Of a DNA stretch of 64,000 nucleotides, positions 34,768 through 42,842 are shown in pieces (the stretch's first letter is position 1; every line of letters begins with the position of its first letter). Under the pieces are notes generated by a model. The model saw nothing but the letters and a program-made list of their open reading frames with translations. It was not told the origin of the DNA and did no database searches. The DNA is from Embleya sp042956465 (GTDB lineage Bacteria > Actinomycetota > Actinomycetes > Streptomycetales > Streptomycetaceae). Position numbers and translations under genes: made by a program. The stretch covers positions 496,001-560,000 of the forward strand of contig NZ_JBIBGL010000001.1 of assembly GCF_042956465.1 (NCBI RefSeq), given 5' to 3'.

Positions 34768-36444
34768 CTACGAGCGCAGCCACATCGCTTCCTGCCCGCG
34801 CCCGTGGGCGTCGAGGAAGCGGGCGAGCCGACCGGCCGCCGCCGGGTGCCCCTCGGCCAGGGCGCGGCGGTACATCTCCTCCGCCTCGCGGGTGCGCCCG
34901 CGCCGCTCCAGCAGGACGGCGAGGCCGAGCGCGGCGTCCGGGTGGCCCTCGGTGCAGGCGCGGCGGTAGAGCTTCTCCGCCTCCTTCAACCGGCCGCGTG
35001 CACCCAGCAACCCGGCCAGGTTGACCGCGGCGTCCGGATGGCCCTGCGCATAGACGTGCCGGAACAACTGCTCGGCCTCGTCCGGGCGGCCGGAGCCGGC
35101 GAGGAGCAGGCCGAGGTTGTTCGCCGCGTCGTCGTGGCCGTGTGCGGACGCGTGCCGGAAGAGCATCTCGGCCTCCGGTGCCCGGCCGAGCCGCACCAGC
35201 AGGCGGCCCAGATTGTTCGCGGCGTCCGGGTGGCCCTGTGCCAACGCACGGCGATACAACTCCTCGGCCTCGCCGGCTCGGTCGTGGGCCGCGAGCAGGT
35301 CGGCGAGGTCGTTGGCGGCCTCCGGGTGGTCGCGGGCCAGCGCCTCCCGGTACAGCGCCTCGGCCTCGGTCTCGCGGCCGGTGTCCGCGAGGTGGTAGGC
35401 CAGTTGCACGGCGGCGTCCGGATCGCCGGCCGCCGCCGCCCGACGCAGCCGCGGCTCCTCGTCCTCGCCGGAGGCCGCCAGGGGGGTCGGGAACGGCGCC
35501 GCGACGGGGGCCGGGAACGGAGCCGCCGGGGGCGGGCCGAGCGGGGGCTGCGGCGGGGCGGCCGGGGGCGGTACCGGCGGAGCCGGCATCAGCGGTGGTG
35601 CGACGGGTGGCCGCGGCCGGTCCGCCGGGGCCGCCGGGGGCGTTTCGGCCAGCCGCGCGGCGACCGCGGCCGCGTCGGCCGGGCGCCGCGCGGGGTCCTT
35701 CGCCAGCAGGTCCAGGACCAGCCGGCTCAACTGCCCCGGCACGTCCGCGCGGCGCCGCTCGGGCGGTTCCGGAATCGCGTCGAGCTGGGCGTACACCGTG
35801 GCGGCGACGTCGGCGGTGCCGAACGGAGGTGTCCCGGTGAGCAGTTCGTAGAGCACGCAGCCCAGGGCGTACAGGTCCGAGCGCGGCTCTGCGGGATGCC
35901 CGCGCAGCCGCTCCGGTGCGGTGTAGGCGAGTGTGCCCAGCAGGCGCGTGCCGGTCGCGGCGACCGCCGCGAGGTGCCCGGCCAGGCCGAGGTCGAGCAC
36001 CCGCACCCGGCCGTCCTCGCCCACGAACAGATCGGCGGGCTTGAGGTCGCCGTGCACCAGACCGGCCCGGTGCGCGTGCCCGAGCGCGGCACACACCTGC
36101 GTCGCCCACGCCGCCACGGTCGCCGGCTCCGGCAGGCCCGCGCGCAGCGTCGCCCGCAGGTCGCGACCGGCGAGCAACTCGGTGACCAGGAACGGGGTGC
36201 CGTCGGTGTCCTGCCCGACGTCGAGGACGGCGACCAGGCCCGGATGCGCCGGCGCCGCCGCGGCGCGCGCCTCGCGCACGAACAGCGCCGCGGCCTCCTC
36301 GTCGGGCGGGCCGTGCAGCAGCTTGACCGCGACGTCGCGGGATTCGGTGAGGTCGCGCGCTGCCCACACCCGACCGAGGCCACCGCGACCGCGCTGCTCC
36401 AGGAGCTCGTACCGGTCCACCAGGACCCGACCCACCGCTGTCAC
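34768..36444 (-). CDS. Ser/Thr protein kinase-like protein with Sel1/TPR repeats
   Basis: 558 residues. The kinase domain (~10-270) has the glycine-rich loop RGRGGLGRVW, Lys41 in VAVKLLHG, catalytic loop HGDLKPADLF (Asp133), DLG (Asp151) in place of DFG, and YTAPERL. The loop Asn that normally follows KP is Asp138, so activity may be altered. A Pro-rich linker (~270-320) is followed by at least six ~36-residue Sel1/TPR-type repeats of the form A..LYRRAL..GHPDAANNLG.LL...GR..EAE (~330-558). There is no membrane segment, so it is probably cytoplasmic. The GTG start overlaps the stop of the EamA transporter gene (36441-36444), so both are in one unit. Confidence 0.85.
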   Translation of the reverse strand: MTAVGRVLVDRYELLEQRGRGGLGRVWAARDLTESRDVAVKLLHGPPDEEAAALFVREARAAAAPAHPGLVAVLDVGQDTDGTPFLVTELLAGRDLRATLRAGLPEPATVAAWATQVCAALGHAHRAGLVHGDLKPADLFVGEDGRVRVLDLGLAGHLAAVAATGTRLLGTLAYTAPERLRGHPAEPRSDLYALGCVLYELLTGTPPFGTADVAATVYAQLDAIPEPPERRRADVPGQLSRLVLDLLAKDPARRPADAAAVAARLAETPPAAPADRPRPPVAPPLMPAPPVPPPAAPPQPPLGPPPAAPFPAPVAAPFPTPLAASGEDEEPRLRRAAAAGDPDAAVQLAYHLADTGRETEAEALYREALARDHPEAANDLADLLAAHDRAGEAEELYRRALAQGHPDAANNLGRLLVRLGRAPEAEMLFRHASAHGHDDAANNLGLLLAGSGRPDEAEQLFRHVYAQGHPDAAVNLAGLLGARGRLKEAEKLYRRACTEGHPDAALGLAVLLERRGRTREAEEMYRRALAEGHPAAAGRLARFLDAHGRGQEAMWLRS

Positions 36445-37424
36445 GACATCTCCCTCGTCCGGTCACCGTCGGGGAGATCCTGCCGCACCGGCGGCCGATC
36501 GGCGGCCTTCGGGTCGGGCCCGTCGGCCGGCCGCCGAGCGCCGCCCCGCGAGACCGCGACGCCGGCCAGGCACAACGCGCCGCCGACGAAGGTCAGCGGG
36601 CCGGGCACCTCGCTCAGGAACACCCAGGCGAGCAGCACCACGATGGCCGGCACCGCGTACGTCGTACTGCCCATCCGGCCCGCAGTGGTGCGGGCCAATG
36701 CGTACGCCCACGTGGTGAAGCCCAGCGCGGTGGGAAAGACGCCCAGGTAGATCACGTTGAGCGTGGCCGAGAGCGGCGCGTCGGCGGTCTGCTCGACCAG
36801 TTGGCCGGCGAACGGCAGGCAGCACACCGTGCCGACGAAGCAGCCGTACGCGGTGACCCGGAGCGCGGAGGTGTGCCGCAGCGCGGGCTTTTGGGCGACC
36901 ACGCCGGCCGCGTACGACAACGCGGCGAGCACGCACAGGCCCACGCCCAGCAGCGGGGCTCCGCCGCCGTCGGACATCGAGACGCCCACCACGACCGCGC
37001 CCGCGAAGGAGACGCCGATGCCGGCCAGCAGGCGCGGCGCGAAGCCCTCCTCCAGCAACCAGCCGCCGAGCAGCGCGATCGCGATCGGGCCGATGTTGAC
37101 CACCATCGCCGCGGTGCCCGCGTCCACCTCGCGCTCGCCCCAGTTCAGCACCGCCATGTACAGGCCGAACCACAACACCCCGGAGAGCAGGATGCCGGGC
37201 CACGCGGCGCGCGGCGGGAGACCCTCGCGGCGGATCAGCAGGATCGCGCCGAGCACCAGCGAACCGGCGAGCATCCGGCCCAGGGCCAGCGCGCCCGGCG
37301 CGAAGTGCGCGCCCGCGCTGCGGATGGACACGAACGCGGACGCCCAGAACACGACCGTGGCGGCGGCGGCCGCCACGGCGCGCCGGTTGCCGCCGGTCGC
37401 CGGGTGAAGACGTGTATCCGACAT
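36441..37424 (-). CDS. EamA/DMT-type transporter
   Basis: A 327-residue permease with ten predicted membrane segments and two EamA halves; the second half ends with GSTTYAVPAIVVLLAWVFLSEVPGPLTFVGGALCLAGVAVSR, which is typical of the family. The start at 37424 was chosen at MSDTRLH, with a G-rich site upstream. EamA proteins export amino acids or metabolites; the substrate is not evident. It is directly coupled to the downstream kinase-like gene by a GTGA overlap, an unusual neighbour for a transporter. Confidence 0.88.
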   Translation of the reverse strand: MSDTRLHPATGGNRRAVAAAAATVVFWASAFVSIRSAGAHFAPGALALGRMLAGSLVLGAILLIRREGLPPRAAWPGILLSGVLWFGLYMAVLNWGEREVDAGTAAMVVNIGPIAIALLGGWLLEEGFAPRLLAGIGVSFAGAVVVGVSMSDGGGAPLLGVGLCVLAALSYAAGVVAQKPALRHTSALRVTAYGCFVGTVCCLPFAGQLVEQTADAPLSATLNVIYLGVFPTALGFTTWAYALARTTAGRMGSTTYAVPAIVVLLAWVFLSEVPGPLTFVGGALCLAGVAVSRGGARRPADGPDPKAADRPPVRQDLPDGDRTREMS

Positions 37425-37642
37425 CGTGCGGACCCCCCTGTGCCGGCGGCCCAACTCGGCCGCTGCCGAAGCGTTCGCCGGTGGCGGACGCGCTTGCGAG
37501 CACGACGGTAGGGGCCGGTCCTTTCGGTGCCCACCGAATTGTCCGCCGCCCCGGCCCGGGGCCGAGCCGCGGCGACCCGGTCCGTGATGCAGCATGGTGG
37601 TTTCGTGCCGCGTCCCCGCGCCGGCCCAAGGAGAGTCGCACC

Positions 37643-38407
37643 GTGAGTCGGAATCCCACGAGCCATCTGCGCGATCTGGTCGGATACCCGCGACGCAGCC
37701 CGGCGACGTTCGCCGTCCTGGTCCTGCTCGCGATCACCGGCGTCGTGGTCGGACGGCTCATGTCCGAGACCGACGCCGATCGGCTCCTGGACGACATCAG
37801 CACGAACCTCGACAACCTGCACCATCACCCGTTGCGCGCGATGGCGGGCAGCCTGATGGTCGCGGACGTGCACGGCACCCTGTCCGGCAACGTGCTGACG
37901 ATCGGGTTCGGGCTCGGCGTGTGCATGGCGTATCTGGAGCAGCGGGTCGGCACACTGCGGGCGGTCGGCGTCACCGTGCTCGGACACGTGGGTGCGACGC
38001 TCGTCACAGCGGTGGTGCTGATCGTGGCGATCGACGCCGGGACCTACCCACCGGAAACCCGGTACACGCTCGACTACGGGGTGAGCTACGCCTCGATGGC
38101 GGCCATAGCGGCGATCACGCCGCTGCTGCCCGGGCGGCTGCGGCCCTGGTGGGCCCTCGGGTGCCTGCTCTACCCGTTCTCGTCCGTGCGGTGGTACGGC
38201 GATCTGCCGGACTTCACCACGATCGGGCACGTCTCGGCGGCGCTGATCGGCCTCGGGTCCGGCTACCTGTTCTCGGGACGGCTGCGGCCGGCGGCGCCGG
38301 ACGCGGCGCCGGCCGATGCCGCGCTCCCGCCGACCGCGGACCCGCTCCCGGAGGTCGCCGGGAACGGACCGGCGCAGCCGGGCGGGGCGCGTTCGGGTCA
38401 GACCTGA
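37643..38407 (+). CDS. Rhomboid-like membrane protein
   Basis: A 254-residue protein with about six membrane segments. GVSYASMAAIAAITPLL resembles the rhomboid serine motif GxSGxxx, and GHVSAALIGLGSGYLF provides the histidine motif of the last helix, so a Ser-His dyad is possible. The N-terminal HHHPLRAMAGSLMV block also matches actinobacterial rhomboid-like proteins. The GTG start has AAGGAGAG upstream. Whether it is an active protease is uncertain because the Gly after the serine is Ala-containing. Its last 10 bases overlap the end of the convergent gene on the other strand. Confidence 0.7.
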   Translation: MSRNPTSHLRDLVGYPRRSPATFAVLVLLAITGVVVGRLMSETDADRLLDDISTNLDNLHHHPLRAMAGSLMVADVHGTLSGNVLTIGFGLGVCMAYLEQRVGTLRAVGVTVLGHVGATLVTAVVLIVAIDAGTYPPETRYTLDYGVSYASMAAIAAITPLLPGRLRPWWALGCLLYPFSSVRWYGDLPDFTTIGHVSAALIGLGSGYLFSGRLRPAAPDAAPADAALPPTADPLPEVAGNGPAQPGGARSGQT

Positions 38408-38874
38408 ACCGGCGGCACCCGCCACTCGATCTGCACGCGCTCCTCCAGCGGCAGTTCCTCCGGGCCGAGTGCCACGTGGTCGATGACGTAGCGGAAGAGC
38501 AGCACCACGGCGTCGGACTCCATGTCCGGCAGGGTCTCCCGGGTGGCCCCGAGCACGTCCAGGAGCAGGACCGGGTCGGACTCCAACTCTTCGATCTCCT
38601 CGGCCAGTTCGGCATCGAGGTCGTCACCGGCGGCCAGCGCCGCGATGGACCGGGCGACGAAGGCCGGTTCGGACTCCAGGCGGACCAGCACCTGCTCGGT
38701 GACGAACGCGTCGAGCAGATCGGCGTCGATGTCGATGCCGCCGCCGGAGCACCCGCACCCGTCGCCGCAGCCGCCGCCGGCGCTGACGTCCTCCAGGGTG
38801 AGGGGGTTGCCGATGGTGGAGAGGGAGATCGGCTGGGCCGAGTCGTCGGACGCGGGGAAGTCGGAGGAGGACAC
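38398..38874 (-). CDS. Small acidic protein with a Gly/Cys cluster, unknown function
   Basis: A 158-residue protein starting at GTG 38874 (GAAGGG upstream); a longer frame to 38961 is possible. Residues ~40-55 contain GGGCGDGCGCSGGG, a compact three-cysteine cluster that could bind a metal or be post-translationally modified. The rest is strongly acidic (AELAEEIEELESDP) and predicted helical. No family recognised. Its stop lies inside the 3' end of the convergent rhomboid-like gene, overlapping by 10 bases. Confidence 0.65.
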   Translation of the reverse strand: MSSSDFPASDDSAQPISLSTIGNPLTLEDVSAGGGCGDGCGCSGGGIDIDADLLDAFVTEQVLVRLESEPAFVARSIAALAAGDDLDAELAEEIEELESDPVLLLDVLGATRETLPDMESDAVVLLFRYVIDHVALGPEELPLEERVQIEWRVPPVQV

Positions 38875-38999
38875 GCGAACCCTTCGGGAGGCTGGGAGAT
38901 CGGCCGGGGGACCGGCGCAGCGTCCATGGTCGCACCCGGTGTCCGGGCATGCGGCCGGCACAAGATCGAGAGGATCCCGCCGGCCGGGTCGTCCGGCGT

Positions 39000-39169
39000 G
39001 CTAACGTTAATTGCTGCTGTGGTTCCCATGGAATTTTCTGTGCGCCTGCTGGTTGTAGCCAACAGGTGCACTTTTGTTTTTCCGGTGTCCAACTCCGGGC
39101 GGGGTAATCAGCAACGATTCGGGTTTCGCAGGGTGCGAGATCCCGGTACTGCCCCGAAGGGGAAGATAC
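39000..39169 (+). promoter_or_regulatory. AT-rich promoter/leader of the cold-shock gene
   Basis: This stretch is notably AT-richer than its surroundings (TAACGTTAATTG, GGAATTTTCTGTG, TGCACTTTTGTTTTTCC). A short imperfect stem forms from CCTGCTGG and CCAACAGG around a TTGTAG loop at about 39047-39068. Cold-shock genes often have long structured leaders that control translation. The ribosome site is GGGGAAG just before GTG 39170. Confidence 0.5.
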
Positions 39170-39373
39170 GTGGCTACTGGCACCGTGAAGTGGTTCAACG
39201 GCGAAAAGGGCTTCGGCTTCATCGAGCAGGACGGTGGCGGCCCCGACGTCTTCGCCCACTACTCGAACATCAACGCTCAGGGCTTCCGTGAGCTGCAGGA
39301 GGGCCAGAAGGTCTCCTTCGACGTCACGCAGGGCCAGAAGGGCCCGCAGGCGGAGAACATCAACATCGTCTGA
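39170..39373 (+). CDS. Cold-shock protein (CspA family)
   Basis: A 67-residue single CSD domain: GTVKWFNGEKGFGFIEQDGGGPDVFAHYSNI, with both RNA-binding motifs KGFGFI and DVFAHY. It matches the usual length and sequence of streptomycete cold-shock proteins, which melt RNA secondary structure. It starts at GTG 39170 after a GGGGAAG site. A terminator hairpin follows at 39408-39436, and a DEAD-box helicase lies downstream on the same strand; the two are a common functional pairing in cold response. Confidence 0.96.
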   Translation: MATGTVKWFNGEKGFGFIEQDGGGPDVFAHYSNINAQGFRELQEGQKVSFDVTQGQKGPQAENINIV

Positions 39374-39711
39374 CCTGTCTCATGGGCGTGGCCTCGGCCG
39401 CGCAGCGAGGGCCCGCGCCGCAAGGTGCGGGCCCTTCCCGTGGCCGGCGGCCCCCTCCGGGGCGGCGGTCCTTCCGACCGGGAAGGCCACGGTGCACCAC
39501 CCCCGGCGGACGCTCCATGTCCGCCGATCAGGACCCTGCCCGACGCGACCTCGTCGCGCGGCCTCGCACGGTCCGGCACATCGGCCGCCGCTCTTCGGCA
39601 GGCGCCCGACCGTTGCGCACTATCTCGACGCGAGTGACCCGAGTCACCACGTCGGTTCTTTTTCAGCTAGTCCGGCTCGTTCTTGCGACTCCTTGTGCGG
39701 CGTCATGCCGC
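39374..39711 (+). other. Intergenic region between cold-shock and helicase genes
   Basis: Apart from the terminator at 39408-39436 there is no supported gene. Short open frames here (on both strands) lack ribosome sites and family matches. The segment ~39625-39710 contains TTCTTTTTCAGC, TTCTTGCGACTCC and similar T-rich tracts that may include the helicase promoter, but no hexamer pair is called. Confidence 0.5.
39408..39436 (+). terminator. Terminator after the cold-shock gene
   Basis: AGGGCCCGC at 39408-39416 pairs perfectly with GCGGGCCCT at 39427-39435, followed by TTCCC. Strong stem, weak T-tract, as usual in high-GC genomes. Confidence 0.7.
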
Positions 39712-39752
39712 GGAGACGTCCTCGATACGCGCCGCATCGAGGAAGGTTCTCC
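39712..39752 (+). promoter_or_regulatory. RNA hairpin sequestering the helicase ribosome-binding site
   Basis: In the mRNA, GGAGA (39712-39716) pairs with UCUCC (39748-39752), and CCUCGAU (39720-39726) pairs with AUCGAGG (39736-39742) around a 9-base loop. The purine-rich ribosome site GAGGAAGG (39739-39746) lies in the right arm and internal loop, and the start codon follows immediately at 39753. This arrangement could block initiation until the hairpin is opened by temperature, a protein or the helicase itself. Confidence 0.6.
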
Positions 39753-41321
39753 ATGAATCGCACCCCCCGTTCCAACGACCGATACAGCCGCACCGGCGGC
39801 AGCGCCTCCGGCCGCGGTGGCGGCTACGGCGGTGGCTCCGGCGGCGGCCGCGGCCGTGGCGGCGCCCCGTCGGGCAACCGTCGCAAGCCGATGACCGCGG
39901 GTCCCGTGGCCGAGTTCGCGCTGCCGGTCAGCACCACGCCGTCGCTGCCCGCGGTGGACGCGTTCGCCGAGCTGGACATGCCCAAGCCGCTGCTGTCCGC
40001 GCTCACCCGTCAGGGTGTCACCGAGCCGTTCCCGATCCAGGCGGCCACGCTGCCCAACGCGCTGGTCGGCCGGGACGTGCTCGGTCGCGGTCGGACCGGC
40101 TCGGGCAAGACGCTCGCGTTCGGCCTCGCGCTGCTCGCCCGGATCGCCGGTCGGCGGGCCGAGAGCAAGCAGCCGCTCGCCCTGGTCCTGGTGCCCACCC
40201 GCGAACTCGCACAGCAGGTCACCGACGCGCTGATGCCGTACGCCAACTCGGTCCAGCTGCGGATGACCACGGTCGTCGGCGGCATGTCGATCGGCCGTCA
40301 GGCCAGCTCGCTGCGCAACGGCGCCGAGGTCGTGGTGGCCACCCCGGGCCGCCTCAAGGACCTGATCGACCGCGGCGACGCGCGACTGGACGCGGTCGGC
40401 ATCACGGTGCTCGACGAGGCCGACCAGATGGCCGACATGGGCTTCATGCCGCAGGTCACCGCGCTGCTCGACCAGGTGCAGCCGGACGGCCAGCGGATGT
40501 TGTTCTCGGCCACGCTCGACCGCAACGTCGACCGCCTGGTCAAGCGCTTCCTGTCCGACCCGGTCGTGCACTCGGTCGACCCCTCGCAGGGCGCGGTCAC
40601 CACGATGGAGCACCACGTGCTGCACGTGACCGAGGCCGACAAGCACACCGCCGCGACGCACATCGCGGCGCGTGAGGGCCGGGTGATCATGTTCATGGAC
40701 ACCAAGCACGCGGTGGACCGGCTCACCCGCCAGATGTTGCAGAGCGGCGTCCGCGCCGCGGCGCTGCACGGCGGCAAGTCCCAGCCGCAGCGCACCCGCA
40801 CTCTGGAGCAGTTCAAGAGCGGGCACGTCACCGCGCTGATCGCGACCAACGTCGCCGCGCGCGGGATCCACGTGGACGGTCTGGACCTGGTCGTCAACAT
40901 CGACCCGCCGACCGACCACAAGGACTACCTGCACCGCGGCGGTCGTACCGCCCGCGCCGGCGAGTCGGGCAGCGTCGTGACGCTGGTCACGCCGAACCAG
41001 CGCCGGGAGATGGCCCGCCTGATGATGATCGCCGGCATCGAGGCGTCGACCATCCAGGTCCGCTCGGGCGACGAGGAGCTCACCCGCGTCACCGGTGCGC
41101 AGGTGCCCTCGGGCATCCCGGTCGTGATCTCCTCGCCGGTCTCCGAGACCCCGCGTCGCGGTGGCTCGGCCGGTGGCCGTGGTCGCGGTCGTCGTCCCGG
41201 TCAGGGTGGCGGCAGCGGTACCGGACGTCGTCCGTCCACCGCGGCCGGTGCCTCCTCGGCCCGTACCGGTGGTTCCGCCGCCGGCGGCGGCGCCCCGCGC
41301 CGGCGTACCGCCGCCGCGTAG
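39753..41321 (+). CDS. DEAD-box RNA helicase
   Basis: A 522-residue DEAD-box helicase. The N-terminal tail is Gly/Arg-rich. Motifs in order: Q-motif EPFPIQAATLP, Walker A GRTGSGKT, PTRELAQQ, TPGRL, DEAD at 221-224 (VLDEADQMADMGF), SAT, then domain 2 with MFMDTKHAVDRL, TNVAARGIHVDGLDLV and HRGGRTARAG. The C-terminal tail is again Gly/Arg-rich (SAGGRGRGRRPG), a common RNA-binding extension. It probably unwinds structured RNA during cold stress or ribosome assembly. Its ribosome site is inside the hairpin at 39712-39752. A strong terminator follows at 41373-41409. Confidence 0.95.
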   Translation: MNRTPRSNDRYSRTGGSASGRGGGYGGGSGGGRGRGGAPSGNRRKPMTAGPVAEFALPVSTTPSLPAVDAFAELDMPKPLLSALTRQGVTEPFPIQAATLPNALVGRDVLGRGRTGSGKTLAFGLALLARIAGRRAESKQPLALVLVPTRELAQQVTDALMPYANSVQLRMTTVVGGMSIGRQASSLRNGAEVVVATPGRLKDLIDRGDARLDAVGITVLDEADQMADMGFMPQVTALLDQVQPDGQRMLFSATLDRNVDRLVKRFLSDPVVHSVDPSQGAVTTMEHHVLHVTEADKHTAATHIAAREGRVIMFMDTKHAVDRLTRQMLQSGVRAAALHGGKSQPQRTRTLEQFKSGHVTALIATNVAARGIHVDGLDLVVNIDPPTDHKDYLHRGGRTARAGESGSVVTLVTPNQRREMARLMMIAGIEASTIQVRSGDEELTRVTGAQVPSGIPVVISSPVSETPRRGGSAGGRGRGRRPGQGGGSGTGRRPSTAAGASSARTGGSAAGGGAPRRRTAAA

Positions 41322-41372
41322 CCGGCACCCGCCGGTCGATCGGCGGGCCGGCCTGCGCACGATCGGCAACTC

Positions 41373-41409
41373 CGAAGCCGCGTCCGGGAATTTCCCGGGC
41401 GCGGCTTCG
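41373..41409 (+). terminator. Terminator after the helicase gene
   Basis: An 18-base stem: 41373-41390 (CGAAGCCGCGTCCGGGAA) pairs with 41392-41409, with one T:G pair and a single-base loop in the strict model. It lies ~50 bases after the helicase stop. Confidence 0.8.
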
Positions 41410-41537
41410 TGTCGTGTCGGGGGATCGGTTGCGTCGCAGCGGTGTCGACACCGTCACATCGCCCACGGGCATGGGGAATTGATCCGCATTGTTACTGTTG
41501 AACGATCCCCGGTCGTCCAAGTTCGTGAGGTCCGCAC

Positions 41538-42779
41538 GTGCGAAAGCCCCTGATATCCGGCTCCCGCAAGGGAATTCGCGTGGTCGCGCTGCCGCTTGCC
41601 GCGGCTGCCGTACTGCTCACGGGGTGCGGCTCGGGAGGGTCCGACAAGGCGACGAAGTCGGATGCGGCGCAGGCGAAGCCGGGCTCGGGCGAAAATGAGG
41701 CGAAGGACACACCGGCGCGGGTGAGCGTGGATCCGGTGGACGGCACCCAGGGGGTCGTGCCGGGCAAGCCGATCACGGTGACCGCGGACTCCGGAACGCT
41801 GGGATCGGTGCGGGTCGTGGACGCGCAGAACCGGGCGATCGAGGGCACGGTGGCGCCGGACGGGCGTACCTGGACCTCGACCACGCGGACCGTGCCGGGC
41901 GCGGCCTACACGGTGACCGTGACCACGCGTGACAAGAAGGGTGTGGAGACCGCCTCGGCCACCAGCAGGTTCGGCACGCTCAAGGCCGACATCGTGAACA
42001 AGGTCACGCTGCGGCCGGCCAACGGCGGCACCTTCGGCGTCGGCCAGCCGGTGTCGATCATGTTCGACCACGCGGTCAAGGACAAGGCCGAGGTCGAGCG
42101 CAACCTCAAGGTCACCACGACCCCGAACGTCGAGGGCTCGTGGGGCTGGACCAAGGACCAGTCCGGCAAGGACCGGGTCGACTGGCGGCCCCGCGAGTTC
42201 TGGCCGAGCGGCACCAGGATCACCCTGAACGCGAACCTGGCGGGGGTGGCCGGCGCCCCGGGCGCGTACTTCACCCGCGACTACGAGAGCACCTTCACGG
42301 TCGGCACGAACCGGGTCGTCGAGGTGGACGTCCCCAAGCACCGGCTGACCGTGATCGAGGACGGCGTGGCGGTCAAGACGATCAAGATGTCGGCCGGTTC
42401 GAGCGAGTTCCCCACCCGCGGCGGCACACACGTGATCCTGAACAAGAACGCCAAGGAAACCCTCGACTCGACCACGGTCGGCCTCGGGGACAGCTACAAC
42501 CTCCCGGACGTCCCGTGGGTGGTGCACTTCACCTCCTCCGGCACCTTCTTCCACTCGGCCGCGTGGAACACCGCCAACATCGGCGTCGCGAACACCAGCC
42601 ACGGCTGCGTCGGGATGACCGTCGCGGACGCCGAGTGGTTCTACAACCGGGTCCAGGTCGGTGACCCGGTCGTGGTCAAGGGCTCGACGAACACCGAGGC
42701 CACCGAACCCGGCAACGGCTTCGGCAACTGGCAACTGAGCTACGCCCAGTGGAAGGCAAAGAGCGCCCTGACGAGCTGA
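41538..42779 (+). CDS. L,D-transpeptidase lipoprotein (Ldt, YkuD domain)
   Basis: A 413-residue lipoprotein with a lipobox LLTGC near residue 31, then two Ig-like (BIg) domains (PARVSVDPVDGTQGVVPGKPITVT... and NKVTLRPANGGTFGVGQPVSIMFDHAV) and a C-terminal YkuD domain. The catalytic motif is SHGCVGM with Cys357; the upstream His is in GTFFHSAAW. This is the layout of mycobacterial LdtMt2-like enzymes, which make 3-3 crosslinks in peptidoglycan. It acts outside the membrane. It starts at GTG 41538 and is followed by a terminator at 42791-42817. Confidence 0.93.
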   Translation: MRKPLISGSRKGIRVVALPLAAAAVLLTGCGSGGSDKATKSDAAQAKPGSGENEAKDTPARVSVDPVDGTQGVVPGKPITVTADSGTLGSVRVVDAQNRAIEGTVAPDGRTWTSTTRTVPGAAYTVTVTTRDKKGVETASATSRFGTLKADIVNKVTLRPANGGTFGVGQPVSIMFDHAVKDKAEVERNLKVTTTPNVEGSWGWTKDQSGKDRVDWRPREFWPSGTRITLNANLAGVAGAPGAYFTRDYESTFTVGTNRVVEVDVPKHRLTVIEDGVAVKTIKMSAGSSEFPTRGGTHVILNKNAKETLDSTTVGLGDSYNLPDVPWVVHFTSSGTFFHSAAWNTANIGVANTSHGCVGMTVADAEWFYNRVQVGDPVVVKGSTNTEATEPGNGFGNWQLSYAQWKAKSALTS

Positions 42780-42790
42780 GCCGCGCACAC

Positions 42791-42817
42791 CGGGGCCGGC
42801 CGTACCGACCGGCCCCG
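42791..42817. terminator. Two-way terminator between Ldt and sigma-operon ends
   Basis: CGGGGCCGG at 42791-42799 pairs with CCGGCCCCG at 42809-42817. It sits between the convergent Ldt gene and the membrane partner of the ECF sigma factor. Confidence 0.65.
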
Positions 42818-42842
42818 GGCACAGCCCCACCGGGGCGGGGTT

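Noticed and set aside
39663..41369. A 568-residue minus-strand frame over the helicase
   Set aside because: Shadow of the DEAD-box gene; its Gly/Thr-rich end mirrors the helicase Gly/Arg tails.
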